Shown here: one piece after another, positions 16,363-25,220 of the stretch
Layout of the letters: each line of letters begins with the position of its first letter
How positions within the stretch are numbered: position 1 is the stretch's first letter
IMG/VR virus record: IMGVR_UViG_3300046373_000099
Coordinates: 1 to 64,000 of that record
Reading direction: 5' to 3' (one strand)
DNA length: 64,000 nucleotides
DNA from: a virus
Notes under the pieces: model-generated
Told to the model about the DNA's origin: nothing
The model's input: only the letters and a program-made list of their open reading frames with translations
Databases searched by the model: none
Program-made: the position numbers and the translations under genes

Positions 16363-18588
16363 CTAGGTGACCGTGAAGGCGCCGGTAGCGACCGCCGTGC
16401 TGACGACGCCGGATGCGTTCATGCCTCGGATGAAGCCGTAACGAGTGCCCGCCGTGATGCCCGTGACCAGACGCGAGTCTGGAGCGCCAGGGGCGCCGTA
16501 TTCAGGCGGAGAGACGCGCAAGGCGCCCGTTATGGTGTTCGTGGTGTTCCAGTAAAGAACGGCGCCGGCGTAGTTGGCTGCGGCTGGGGCTGTCCAATTG
16601 AACGTTGCCTGCCCTACCCCGCCGATTGCCGAAGGCCCAGTTACGGGGCCGGGAGAATCGGGGTCAATCGCAGAGCTAACTGGCGCGGTGACCGACCAGT
16701 CGGAATAATCGCCACCGGTTACCTTGAAGGCAACTTCGATTTCCAGCAATTCATCGGTGGGAACAGGGTTGGTGTTGAGGCTGATATAGCCTCCCGCCGG
16801 CGTGTAGACAGGAAACTCCTGCTCCACCCACGCGCCCGAAACACCGCCGCCCGTATCTGCGATTCTGTACCGAACGACAGGAGTCAGTGAATCGTCTTCA
16901 GGGTCAATAATGACCACCCGAATGTAAACGGACGAACCGCTCGGCTTGGCCTGCACCAGATTGATGACGGGAATGACCAGCTCGCCGCTACCGGGATCGT
17001 TTGGCACTGGCGGCTGCGCGCCTTCATCGGTGGATGGATCCCAAGCGTCGATGTTTTCCGGATGCTTGATGACATCCATCTGAAAGCCGCCGCGCATGAG
17101 TGCCAGCACGGACCTTCTGTTTTCAACAACCGCACCGTTTAATGACGGGATGCGGTTCGGAGTGGTTAGCCGGACCCATCGAGAGTAGACGGCATTGATG
17201 CCGGACAACCGGACATCAACTGAACCGCGCTTTTTCTGCTGCAAGCGACGCCAGTCCCGGATACCCAGCCGCCTTGCCTGCCGCCACTGGTGGCACCAAG
17301 CATAATCCGCCTCTTGGCGGAGGATGCGGCCATAGGCTACCTGCGCCGGGACATCTTCGAAGAAATCGGTGTCACTGGTTGTATAGTCCGTCGCCGGGTA
17401 AGTGAATCGAGGAACAAGTTGATTGACCTCATCTTCCGGCAGTACGTCATGCTGAATCTGATGGCCGACGATGTCGGCATCGGTCAAGCTGCCGCAGCGG
17501 CTTTCTCGGAACTTTCCGACCGTGAACAGCAATGCGCCGTCGCCGCGTTCGCAAATCCAGCCATCGCAGGCTGCAAGGATCGCGTTTGTGGCGACCTTTG
17601 GACTGTTTTCTGCCGTGTCGTGCCCGTTACACTCATAACGCTTCTCGACGCCGCCGCCGTTAAGAGGAACGTTCTCGTCGCAAATGTCGGCCTCTTCCTT
17701 CCACATATCGAGAACGGGGAGGATTGCCTTGGTGTAATCGCGCCGATGGCCGAACTCGTTAAAACACTGATGCCAGCACATGATGAGCGCGGCGTTGCGC
17801 GTCCATGTCCACGTGGAAGGATTTGTCGGGCTTTGCGCCGGGTTTCGATAGTCCCAGCACAACGCTCCATCAATTTCCGCAGAAAGAACCGGGGCTCCGT
17901 AGGGAAAGCGTTTCTGCTGATTTTGCGCGTCAACAGACTGCACAATCATGCCCAAAGAGGCCTGACCGTCGCCTCGATGGTTCGAGGTCCAGACCCCGCC
18001 AGTGGAAAGAATGTCAGTAATTGGCGTGTATGCCGTCTCGGTGGGCAGACCACGGCGCGTCATGATGCGGACGTTATTGCCGTACCGTTCGCCACTTCCG
18101 AAGTTTGTGAAGCCGTTGGCGTCTAGATCGGTAAGGTCGATCCTGTTATCGTGCAGCCAGAACCCGCGATAGGCGGAAATCCGGTGGCCGGCGACAGCTT
18201 GTACGGCGATAAGATTTCGACCCTTCGCCTCCCACAGCATGTATGATCCGCCAACGCGAACCCGCCCCACGGCCCAAGATCGGTATGGAATGGACTGCGT
18301 CTTCGGTACTTTACCGTCTTCGGGCTTTGGCGGCTTTGGCGCTCCTGGCGTCAGCAGAATGCCGAGCGCCGTGGTGGCAATGGCGGAGGCGATCGAGGCG
18401 TAGGTTATCGTGGTTGCGCCGATGGCAAAGCCACCAGAGCCAAGCACAGCCGTGAAGATTGGCGTAAAGATTGGGTCTCGGCGGGCAACTGGGTAAAGTG
18501 TGCTGGTGCGTCTGAGTGTGTATTCCCAGATTAGTCGCTGCGCTGGGTCGCTGTATGAATTGAGGTAAAATCGTTCATCGCGCAGCAT
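16363..18588 (-). CDS. Tail tip / host-specificity protein (gpJ-like)
   Basis: A 741-residue protein starting MLRDERFYLN, with GGAGG 7 nt upstream. The N-terminus has a Gly/Ala hydrophobic stretch (SIASAIATTALGILLTPG) and then KTQSIPYRSWAVGRVRVGG, as in tail-tip proteins that assemble around the tube end. The C-terminus has two fibronectin-III-like repeats (VTGPSAIGGVGQATFNWTA, GTRYGFIRGMN). It is the largest tail-tip component and follows the DUF6950-like gene, so it corresponds in place to lambda gpJ or the last GTA tail gene. Confidence 0.8.
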   Translation of the reverse strand: MLRDERFYLNSYSDPAQRLIWEYTLRRTSTLYPVARRDPIFTPIFTAVLGSGGFAIGATTITYASIASAIATTALGILLTPGAPKPPKPEDGKVPKTQSIPYRSWAVGRVRVGGSYMLWEAKGRNLIAVQAVAGHRISAYRGFWLHDNRIDLTDLDANGFTNFGSGERYGNNVRIMTRRGLPTETAYTPITDILSTGGVWTSNHRGDGQASLGMIVQSVDAQNQQKRFPYGAPVLSAEIDGALCWDYRNPAQSPTNPSTWTWTRNAALIMCWHQCFNEFGHRRDYTKAILPVLDMWKEEADICDENVPLNGGGVEKRYECNGHDTAENSPKVATNAILAACDGWICERGDGALLFTVGKFRESRCGSLTDADIVGHQIQHDVLPEDEVNQLVPRFTYPATDYTTSDTDFFEDVPAQVAYGRILRQEADYAWCHQWRQARRLGIRDWRRLQQKKRGSVDVRLSGINAVYSRWVRLTTPNRIPSLNGAVVENRRSVLALMRGGFQMDVIKHPENIDAWDPSTDEGAQPPVPNDPGSGELVIPVINLVQAKPSGSSVYIRVVIIDPEDDSLTPVVRYRIADTGGGVSGAWVEQEFPVYTPAGGYISLNTNPVPTDELLEIEVAFKVTGGDYSDWSVTAPVSSAIDPDSPGPVTGPSAIGGVGQATFNWTAPAAANYAGAVLYWNTTNTITGALRVSPPEYGAPGAPDSRLVTGITAGTRYGFIRGMNASGVVSTAVATGAFTVT

Positions 18589-18991
18589 GGGGAAACCTCC
18601 ACGCGGCCACGAGGTCAGCCTTCTTCGCGACCACTCGGCCGGGAGAAAGCATCGCCCAGAGCGGCCCAAATTTGATTGCTGAGATTTCGGAGATGGTGGT
18701 GCCGTCGAAGGACGCGGCCCGAACTATGGCCACATCGCCATCTGTGGGCGCATCAGTGCGCTCCAGCCCAAGCGGCAACAGTGTCGGCTCAACAAGCGCG
18801 ACAAGCCCACCTGCCCTCGCTATGAGGCGGTGAGCGCCAAGCTCTGTAGAATAGGTGCCGCGCAGGCCGTCGGCCGGGTCGAACCCAGTACGCTCGCGCA
18901 CCCACGAGGCACACCATGTCGTGCAGTCGTCGCCGACCACCCCACCCCACCCGAACAGGTGTGGCAAGGCGAGAAATTCTCGCAAATCCAT
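18575..18991 (-). CDS. DUF6950-like tail-tip protein
   Basis: A 138-residue protein starting MDLREFLALPHLFGWGG at ATG 18991 (AGGA just upstream); a longer frame to 19180 overlaps the preceding gene and is rejected. The pattern GDDCTTWCASWV, GFDPADGLRGTY and the C-terminal half fit DUF6950, found in rhizobial phages. In other phages this position is held by a NlpC/P60 cell-wall peptidase, and the Cys-rich opening could be a remnant or variant of that fold. Peptidase activity is uncertain. Confidence 0.75.
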   Translation of the reverse strand: MDLREFLALPHLFGWGGVVGDDCTTWCASWVRERTGFDPADGLRGTYSTELGAHRLIARAGGLVALVEPTLLPLGLERTDAPTDGDVAIVRAASFDGTTISEISAIKFGPLWAMLSPGRVVAKKADLVAAWRFPHAAR

Positions 18992-19034
18992 ATGATGTCC
19001 TTGGGGTGGTGGCTTCAGTAGAACCCAGTAGCCG

Positions 19035-19634
19035 TCAGTAATTCGGCCAAACCGGAGCGACGCCGCGCGCAAGACGGGCCGTTGCATCGCAGAACTTGTC
19101 GGTCGGTCTGAGCGCTTTCTGCTGGGCAGACGACCACACGGCACGGGCCGCGCGGGAGCGGGTGTTCTCACCGGCAACAACCGACAAAGACAGCGTCATC
19201 GTAGCGCTGGATGTGCCCTGCACGGCCGAACTCGACTCGCCTATGTGGCTGGCCGATCCTGTCCAGACAGGGATGATTTTCGACATGGGCTGGAAATAGT
19301 CGTCCAGCGTCGTGAGCCCCATCTGCACCGCGCGGCCGCGAACGGCAGGCAGGCTTTCCAGCATCTTCCCGCCGGTTGCTGGATCCACTCCGGAAATGGT
19401 GAACTCCACCGAGTCAGAGGTGCCGTTGACCAGAACCTCGAGCGTCGGAACGCCAACCAGACGGCCGCCGCCCATGTAGACCGTGCCGTCTGGGTCGATG
19501 CTGTCAAAGCCAAGCGGCACGTCGTTGACTCCCATCCAAAGATGAAGCGCCGGCGTTGTGTCGATGCGGAGAAAGATTCCGAGCTGGTGACTGTTGCCTA
19601 AGGCGGCAATGACATTGTCGGGAACCCAACCCAT
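19035..19634 (-). CDS. Minor tail protein (tail-tip hub component)
   Basis: A 199-residue protein. ATG 19634 is chosen over the TTG at 19637; it overlaps the upstream stop as TGATG, with GGAGG 8 nt upstream. The last third reads RSRAARAVWSSAQQKALRPTDK and ends RGVAPVWPNY, the type of ending seen in minor tail proteins L / DUF2163-like proteins. A hub role is inferred from order: tape measure, this pair, DUF6950, tip. Confidence 0.65.
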   Translation of the reverse strand: MGWVPDNVIAALGNSHQLGIFLRIDTTPALHLWMGVNDVPLGFDSIDPDGTVYMGGGRLVGVPTLEVLVNGTSDSVEFTISGVDPATGGKMLESLPAVRGRAVQMGLTTLDDYFQPMSKIIPVWTGSASHIGESSSAVQGTSSATMTLSLSVVAGENTRSRAARAVWSSAQQKALRPTDKFCDATARLARGVAPVWPNY

Positions 19635-20392
19635 CAAAAAGCCTCCACAAACTGCATCGATTGCTGCGTCACGAAGAACGCCTCAACGACCGACGGCAGT
19701 GTAAATCCGGTCGGGAACTTGGCGACAAAGCGAGGGCGCGCGAACTCGACGCGAGTGCCGGCAGTTACCGCCTCACGAAGAGGCGGAGCCAACGCCAGCG
19801 TGTAGTCTTTGAACGCGCGCATTGCGCCGCTATCAACCTCCGAACCAGCCGCGCTCTTGGCGAGCACATCCCAGTTGCGGTAGGCCCGCCATCCCTTGGT
19901 AAGGTGATAGATCGAAAACCATTCCGTCCAGCGGATGTCTCGGCTTGCTCCGTAAAGCCTAAGCTTAAGAATACCGGAGTTTAGCCCTGCATTCTCCAGC
20001 ACCTTGCCGTACACGGTGGCTTGGCTATAGCCGGATCCGTCATCGAAGTACGAGCCATCCGAATGCGGGATTCCAGAAACAATCGGAGTCGGCAGGCCGC
20101 CAATGGTAGGAAACACGCCAAACCAGTCGGTGATGATCGGAACATTGATGTACCGGAACGAGCCGTTCAGCCTGGCGCCAAGCCAATTGATGTATTCGTA
20201 CTGCTCTTTATCTTTGATCAGGCAGTTCTCATAGGAGGCGGTCACAATGCCGCCTCCCGTCATTTCCATGCTTACGGACTCGCCGTTGCCGTTTCGGCCG
20301 CCTTCAAGCCCGCTGCCCTGCACATCAAAGGTTGCCTTGACGGCGTGCAGAAAGTTGGCTTCAAGCGTCGGAACGCTAAGATATCCGGCCAT
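19634..20392 (-). CDS. Tail protein, distal tail region
   Basis: A 252-residue protein with no recognised enzymatic motif. Features are NCLIKDKEQYEYINWLGARL, PIITDWFGVFPTIGG, and an aromatic ending PSVVEAFFVTQQSMQFVEAF. It is placed directly after the tape measure block, where a distal tail protein is expected. Overlap with the next gene by TGATG supports co-translation. Confidence 0.65.
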   Translation of the reverse strand: MAGYLSVPTLEANFLHAVKATFDVQGSGLEGGRNGNGESVSMEMTGGGIVTASYENCLIKDKEQYEYINWLGARLNGSFRYINVPIITDWFGVFPTIGGLPTPIVSGIPHSDGSYFDDGSGYSQATVYGKVLENAGLNSGILKLRLYGASRDIRWTEWFSIYHLTKGWRAYRNWDVLAKSAAGSEVDSGAMRAFKDYTLALAPPLREAVTAGTRVEFARPRFVAKFPTGFTLPSVVEAFFVTQQSMQFVEAF

Positions 20393-20489
20393 GTTGCACT
20401 TTCTGCGCGTAGAGGCGCTGATCGTTCACCCCATAGACAGACGTCGTCGCTGTATGCGAGGCTGCGGCTGAAACAAGGGGATGATTGGG

Positions 20490-20762
20490 ATGACCATAGG
20501 GCCGTGGGTCGGCGAAGGATCGCTAACTATTGAAGGCGAAACCTATTCGGTGTCGTATGACATCAGGTTTCGAGTGGAGAACAAACGCCACGTCTTTGAT
20601 GGCAAAGCTAGTGGCTTGCCGAACAAAGTGCGCGGGCTTCCATCGCCTGTACGCGACCGTTTACCGCTCACGCTTGCGGATGGCAAAGTTGTTCATGTCG
20701 CGCTAATAGATCCTCTGACAGGAGCAATTGCGGTGAATGAGCGCATGCCAGGTTTCGGTTGA
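20490..20762 (+). CDS. Plus-strand hypothetical protein inside the tail block
   Basis: 90 codons from ATG 20490 (a second ATG lies at 20481; AAGGGG precedes both). The product reads like a compact beta protein (GEGSLTIEGETYSVSYDIRF, LTLADGKVVHVALIDPLTGAI). It fills the only gap in the tail operon. Its last 95 nt overlap the convergent minus-strand gene ending at 20668. It is either a small moron gene or a chance frame; the protein-like composition favours the first. Confidence 0.5.
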   Translation: MTIGPWVGEGSLTIEGETYSVSYDIRFRVENKRHVFDGKASGLPNKVRGLPSPVRDRLPLTLADGKVVHVALIDPLTGAIAVNERMPGFG

Positions 20763-21027
20763 GAGCCAGAAGGACTTCGCCCTCGGCGTCAGCGATGAAT
20801 ACTCGTCCAGGCCTTGCTCTATAAAGTTCCGCTCCACAATCAAGAGAAAGCGGAACCATCGAAATAACTTCGACTCCATAGCCAGCGACACCGTGATCTT
20901 CGACGTATTCCCTAAAACCAGTCGGGGGGACTTGAGGGGCGTTGTCGATTCGCTGCGCCAATTCGATATCGGCGTAGCATTCTCCATCACGAGGCGGGTT
21001 TTCTACTGCCGGATTAAGTTCCGTCAT
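20668..21027 (-). CDS. Hypothetical protein after the tape measure (119 aa)
   Basis: The likely start is MTELNPAVENPP at 21027. The protein is soluble and acidic with DIELAQRIDNAPQVPPTGF and RVFIADAEGEVLLALNRN. It ends HEQLCHPQA. It begins 5 nt past the tape measure stop on the same strand, so it should be co-transcribed. No family is recognised. Confidence 0.6.
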   Translation of the reverse strand: MTELNPAVENPPRDGECYADIELAQRIDNAPQVPPTGFREYVEDHGVAGYGVEVISMVPLSLDCGAELYRARPGRVFIADAEGEVLLALNRNLACAHSPQLLLSEDLLARHEQLCHPQA

Positions 21028-21032
21028 ATTAG

Positions 21033-24000
21033 TCAGCCCTTCTGCGCGGTATAACGCTGCTGCTGCGTTCCCCAACCGCCACGGCGGTCGTTGTCGTTCT
21101 TTTCGGCCAGCGCCTGTGCGACGCCCTGCCGCACGAGTTCACGGACATGAGGATCGCCGGATGCGCCGTTGATGTTGACGTTCAGCGCCGTAGAACCGCC
21201 ATTGTTGGCTGCGGCGGACTGGCGAGTGTTGAGGCGTGGGGCGACTGGGGTGCCGACAAAGCCGCCGTTGGCATAACCACGAAGTTTTTCCAGCGCCGGA
21301 ACGCCCAGACGGCTAACCGCCTTGGCGTCGAAGACATATTCGCCCTTATGCACGATACCAGCAGGCGTCATTTTGCCGCCGGGGCCGGTGTAGCCGCCGG
21401 AGTCGAAAAGCCCGATACCGCCGGAAGCGGCAAGTTGCTTCGATCCGGAGAACGGCGTGCCAGCAAGGAACGAAAGCCATCCCCCGCCACCTCCTCCACC
21501 AATTCCGGAAGAAAGGCTGCTCGCCAGACTTCCAAGGCCCTTGGTGGTTTCGGTGGATGCGCCGGCCAACTGGTCGAGTGCCGCAGAGGCGGACTTGGCG
21601 GATGACACCTCAAAGTGCATCGCGTCTTTTTTGGAATTCCAGTCCCCGCCCCAGCTCAAACCGTTCTTGGCGGCTAGCGCGCTGATGTTGGACGGCATGT
21701 CCGTTACGAGAGCGCCGCCGCGCCCAGTGTCCGGATTCGCCATCGGGTTGATGTCGATCGCATTGCCGAACGAATGGTTGGAAAGCTTGTTCGTGCCTGC
21801 GATGTTGCGGTAGTTGTATCCACCGATCGACGCAATCTTGTAGCCCGTCGATTCCAAGTCCTTGATGAGACCTTGGAAGTTTGAGGCAAACTTTGCGTTC
21901 ACATCGGCAGCCAGACCGCTCGCCGTTGATATCGATGCAAGGCCAACGCCCGTCCTCGTAGCACCAGCAGCCGGCAGGGCAGCCCGCGTCACGGCCCCAA
22001 CAGGAGCCGCAAACGAACTGGCCGTGCTGGCGACGGCGCCAACTGGTGAGGCTGCCGGAGACCCCGCCTTGGAACCCAGCAAGGCCGAAGCAAAAGCATT
22101 GCCGATCTGGCCGAACAGGGAGTCCAAAGACTTCTGCATCGCATTGGCCGCAGCGTTTCGGAGGGCATCGACGAATGCCTCGCCGATATCCTTTCCGCCC
22201 GACACGATACCCGTGCTAAAATCATTCAGGAAAGACTTGGTGGCGTCCGCAATTTCTTCCTGTTGGAAGCGGTTGCGAATGGACTTGGCATTGTCGCTGC
22301 CGAGGTCTTCGGACAGGCCGTAGCTGCGCAGCCGCTGCGTTATGGCCTGGTCCTGCTTCGACATACCCGCGAACTTCGCGTCGTCCATCAAATCTTGCTG
22401 AAGCTTAGCCTGACCAAGCGCTTCCGAGTATTTCTTGTAAAGCTCGACCTTGGCTTCAATCTCGGCGCGCTGCTTTTCGTTTAGGCTGCGTCCCTTGTCC
22501 TCGGACTGCTGAAGCATGTCCAGCCGGAAACGGGCCGCATCGGTAGCCGCGCCGTATTCGCCTAGAAGTTCCGATTCCAACCGAAGCTGGCCAATGCGGT
22601 CGTCGGCTGATTTCAGCAGGTCGCGATAGGCGTTTCTTGCTTTTTGGGCTGCGGTTTCGGCTTTTTTGGATGCCTTCTCAGCTTCCTCGCCGAGTTGGAC
22701 GGGCTTTTGACCGGGAGTCGGGACGCCTACGGTAACACCCTGTGGATTGGTGACCGTAGGATTGGCGTTCTCTTCCTGCCTGCGCAACTGGTCGCGCAGT
22801 CGGTAGTCTTGAACACCATCCGAGCCGTTTGCACCTCGATTGAGGATGTCCATAACCCGCAGGGTCTCTGCGAGTTTTGCTCCCTTATCTATAAGCTTGT
22901 CAGCGCTGCCCGATGCCCTATCCAAAGCGGGGGCGAGCAGATCGATGGACTTGATAAATTCATCAATCGCCGGCGTCGAGCCGTCTTTGATCAGCTTCTT
23001 AAGGTCGTCTTGAACCTTTCGAGCCATCTCTGAATTGGCAGTTCCGTCAGCAATTGCGTCCTTAAGCGCGTCAAAATCGCGCTGCAGGTCGCCAATTCCA
23101 CCCTCATCCTTGCCAAGCTGCTGGAGCTGAGAGGCTGTATCGGTCATCGCAATATTGACGTCGTCAATCTGCTTGCGAAGGTCGACCCATTGTTTATCGG
23201 CCTCGCTCGCAGAGGCGTCCTTGATATCCTGACCTTCGGCCAGCGCCTTGCGCGTGTCGTTATAAGCCTTGAGTTCTGGAAGAGCCTCGCCCCACTTCTG
23301 CGTTACCGCATCAATAAGTTCGGCTTCTTTTTTCAGAACCTCTTCGGACTTCTCACCACCCCAATCGATGGAGCTGAAATACTGTATTGCGGCGGCGCCG
23401 GCGGCCACTATGCCGATGGTCACCAGAGACATGGGGCTGATAACAGACATGAATGCTGAACTAAGAGCCGAGCCCAGTCCAGCTCCATCACGTTTCAGGT
23501 CGTTGAAGACCGCCGAAAGCTGCGTGCCCTGCTGCAGCGCAATCTGCAAAGGACTCATGCCGCCAGCCGCGCTTACTCCGATGTCTTGGAACTGAGCAGC
23601 AATGTTTGAGGTGTACGGGTTTGCGCCACCGCCCCGCTGCGCCGGCGTATCAGCCAGAGCCGCATTGCGACCCTTGATGGCCGCCGTGGACGCCAAAGCG
23701 GCCTGCCGCTCCTTGCTGATGGCAGACGTCATCTCATTGGCAGAAATGGCGCCTAGCGCATGAGCACGCTTGATGTCGTTGACGGCCGTCTTGTAATTCG
23801 TGATCGTTGCAAACAGCGGGCTATAGCGAGCGCGAAGGCGCTCAAGCTCTTTGCCTTGGTCAGCGAGCGCGCCGGTCCACTCCTTGGCACCAGCGGTTCC
23901 AATCCCCACCATTTTGTCGATGCGCGTCTGCATGGCGCTAACCATCGAATTATCGATGCCGCGGCCCATCTTCTGGAATTGTTTTTCAATCTGCGCGCTG

Positions 24001-24101
24001 CCGGTGGCGATATCGCCCACGAACTTCTTGATGCCGCGTTCCGCCGCGGTCATATCCGAGCTGACGGTTAAGACCAGATTGTTGTCGTTGTCAGCAGCCA
24101 T
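21033..24101 (-). CDS. Tape measure protein with embedded M15 peptidase domain
   Basis: A 1022-residue protein. It has a long coiled-coil N-terminus (about 1-170), hydrophobic patches near 215-250 (SVISPMSLVTIGIVAAGAAA), then more helical repeats. Around residues 735-835 is a D-Ala-D-Ala carboxypeptidase-like (M15/LAS) domain: GGYNYRN, SNHSFGNAIDINP with the His and Asp ligands, and KDAMHFEVS with the last His. A Gly-rich stretch and GGYTGPGGK follow. The peptidase would help the tail cross peptidoglycan during DNA entry. A length of about 1020 aa suggests a tail of roughly 150 nm by the usual 0.15 nm per residue rule. Confidence 0.9.
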   Translation of the reverse strand: MAADNDNNLVLTVSSDMTAAERGIKKFVGDIATGSAQIEKQFQKMGRGIDNSMVSAMQTRIDKMVGIGTAGAKEWTGALADQGKELERLRARYSPLFATITNYKTAVNDIKRAHALGAISANEMTSAISKERQAALASTAAIKGRNAALADTPAQRGGGANPYTSNIAAQFQDIGVSAAGGMSPLQIALQQGTQLSAVFNDLKRDGAGLGSALSSAFMSVISPMSLVTIGIVAAGAAAIQYFSSIDWGGEKSEEVLKKEAELIDAVTQKWGEALPELKAYNDTRKALAEGQDIKDASASEADKQWVDLRKQIDDVNIAMTDTASQLQQLGKDEGGIGDLQRDFDALKDAIADGTANSEMARKVQDDLKKLIKDGSTPAIDEFIKSIDLLAPALDRASGSADKLIDKGAKLAETLRVMDILNRGANGSDGVQDYRLRDQLRRQEENANPTVTNPQGVTVGVPTPGQKPVQLGEEAEKASKKAETAAQKARNAYRDLLKSADDRIGQLRLESELLGEYGAATDAARFRLDMLQQSEDKGRSLNEKQRAEIEAKVELYKKYSEALGQAKLQQDLMDDAKFAGMSKQDQAITQRLRSYGLSEDLGSDNAKSIRNRFQQEEIADATKSFLNDFSTGIVSGGKDIGEAFVDALRNAAANAMQKSLDSLFGQIGNAFASALLGSKAGSPAASPVGAVASTASSFAAPVGAVTRAALPAAGATRTGVGLASISTASGLAADVNAKFASNFQGLIKDLESTGYKIASIGGYNYRNIAGTNKLSNHSFGNAIDINPMANPDTGRGGALVTDMPSNISALAAKNGLSWGGDWNSKKDAMHFEVSSAKSASAALDQLAGASTETTKGLGSLASSLSSGIGGGGGGGWLSFLAGTPFSGSKQLAASGGIGLFDSGGYTGPGGKMTPAGIVHKGEYVFDAKAVSRLGVPALEKLRGYANGGFVGTPVAPRLNTRQSAAANNGGSTALNVNINGASGDPHVRELVRQGVAQALAEKNDNDRRGGWGTQQQRYTAQKG

Positions 24102-24122
24102 CAGCGGGTGTTCCTACAATGC

Positions 24123-24147
24123 AAAAAGCCCGCGCGCTGGCGGGCTT
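24123..24147 (-). terminator. Hairpin terminator between tail chaperone and tape measure
   Basis: The stem AAGCCCGC (24126-24133) pairs with GCGGGCTT (24140-24147) and is followed on the minus strand by a T run. It may lower expression of tape measure relative to tube protein. Confidence 0.75.
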
Positions 24148-24164
24148 CGGTTCTGGATGGTTGG

Positions 24165-24709
24165 CTAAGTGTATTTGGCCATAAGCTTGGCCATCTCTCC
24201 TTCGGAAGGAGCCGAGTTATCCTCGCCGCCCTGCGCTTCGTTGTGACCTTCGATGCATTCGAAGAATTCAACGAGAGTCGACGGCCAGAAATCAACTGGC
24301 CGCCAGCCGATGGCGTGCGCGGTGCGCAACCACTGCCGTATCTGCGCGTCGGTAGTTACTTCTGCTTCGCCGTCTTGGCTGGTTTTTCCTCGACGGCGGC
24401 TTCGTTTCCCTCGACGTCCAGATGAGCGGCGATCATAAGTTTGAAAGCCGTCTGGCACGCCTTGAAGTGCTTCAACTGGATCTTCTTGATAGCGGAGGCC
24501 CAGTCACCCTTGACCGTCAGGAACTCGATGGCCGCAAGAGTGGCCTCGACCTCGACGCCATCAAGGCGCTGCCACAGATCGACGAGCGATTTGCACTGCA
24601 GCGCGCGAGAGACGGCCGACAGGCCGCCCATCGTTGCCGCAACAACCAAATCCACGTCGTCGATCTTCAGATCAACCTCACCGCGAGCGCTGTTTACTGC
24701 TTCAGCCAT
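24165..24709 (-). CDS. Tail assembly chaperone, frameshifted long form (GT-type)
   Basis: The short frame (24356-24709) and the frame ending at 24165 are related by -1. The two join at GGAAAAA (24389-24383), where GAA-AAA in the zero frame can re-pair as GGA-AAA. The fused C-terminus contains IRQWLRTAHAIGWRPVDFW and ends KLMAKYT, the usual GT-type tail with a Trp-Pro core. Lambda G/GT-like slippage is the standard way such chaperones are made. The heptamer is not the canonical one, so the slip site is a proposal. Confidence 0.65.
24356..24709 (-). CDS. Tail assembly chaperone, short form (G-type)
   Basis: A 117-residue, mostly helical protein that starts behind GAGG and lies directly between tube protein and tape measure, where chaperone G is always found. 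It ends EEKPAKTAKQK shortly after the slip site. Its role is to coat the tape measure before tube polymerisation. Confidence 0.75.
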   Translation of the reverse strand: MAEAVNSARGEVDLKIDDVDLVVAATMGGLSAVSRALQCKSLVDLWQRLDGVEVEATLAAIEFLTVKGDWASAIKKIQLKHFKACQTAFKLMIAAHLDVEGNEAAVEEKPAKTAKQK

Positions 24710-24712
24710 CCG

Positions 24713-25144
24713 TTACACCTCGGCTACAAACGTTACGGCATCGCCAGGAACGAACGTGGCGCTGAATTCCATGTTGTTCTCCATGTCGCCGGAAGCTTCG
24801 AAGTCGGTAACGAAGAACGGGCCAGAGAACGTGCCAAGGCCGGGGACGATGATCTTTGCATTGAACACTTCCGCATTAATCACCTTCTCCATGAAGGCAG
24901 ACATCGCGACGGACGAGACGAACGCGCCAGAGCCGGAGAACGTGCGGTTGACCATGCCGGGGCGCGACGTCTTGATGACTTCGTCGCCGGGGTTAGTGCA
25001 CGACGGAATGGACGTGTCGATTTCATTGGCAGAAAGGCTGAAGCTGCGGGTCTTGAGGCCGCACAGATTCAGAAACGTCTCAGGGCCTGGATCTTCGCCC
25101 TGGCCGATCTGGATGATAAGCGTACGGCCGAGTTGCTGTGGCAT
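24713..25144 (-). CDS. Major tail tube protein
   Basis: A 143-residue beta-rich protein with GRTLIIQIGQGEDPG, LCGLKTRSFSLSANEIDTS, FMEKVINAEVFNAKIIVPGL and FSATFVPGDAVTFVAEV. These are the features of TP901-1/GTA type tube proteins. Its size and place before the chaperones agree. ATGAAGGA precedes the start. Confidence 0.85.
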   Translation of the reverse strand: MPQQLGRTLIIQIGQGEDPGPETFLNLCGLKTRSFSLSANEIDTSIPSCTNPGDEVIKTSRPGMVNRTFSGSGAFVSSVAMSAFMEKVINAEVFNAKIIVPGLGTFSGPFFVTDFEASGDMENNMEFSATFVPGDAVTFVAEV

Positions 25145-25162
25145 GTGTAGGTTCCTTCATGT

Positions 25163-25185
25163 GAAAAAACCGGCACATGGCCGGT
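25163..25185 (-). terminator. Hairpin terminator upstream of the tube gene
   Basis: The stem ACCGGC (25169-25174) / GCCGGT (25180-25185) is followed by TTTTTT on the minus strand. It separates the connector genes from the tube gene, and may be read through. Confidence 0.7.
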
Positions 25186-25220
25186 CGTGGTGGTGTGGTG
25201 ATTTTGGTGTGGTGACGCCG

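Noticed and set aside
17290-18126. 278-codon plus-strand frame
   Set aside because: Antisense to the tail-tip gene; no RBS, no motif.
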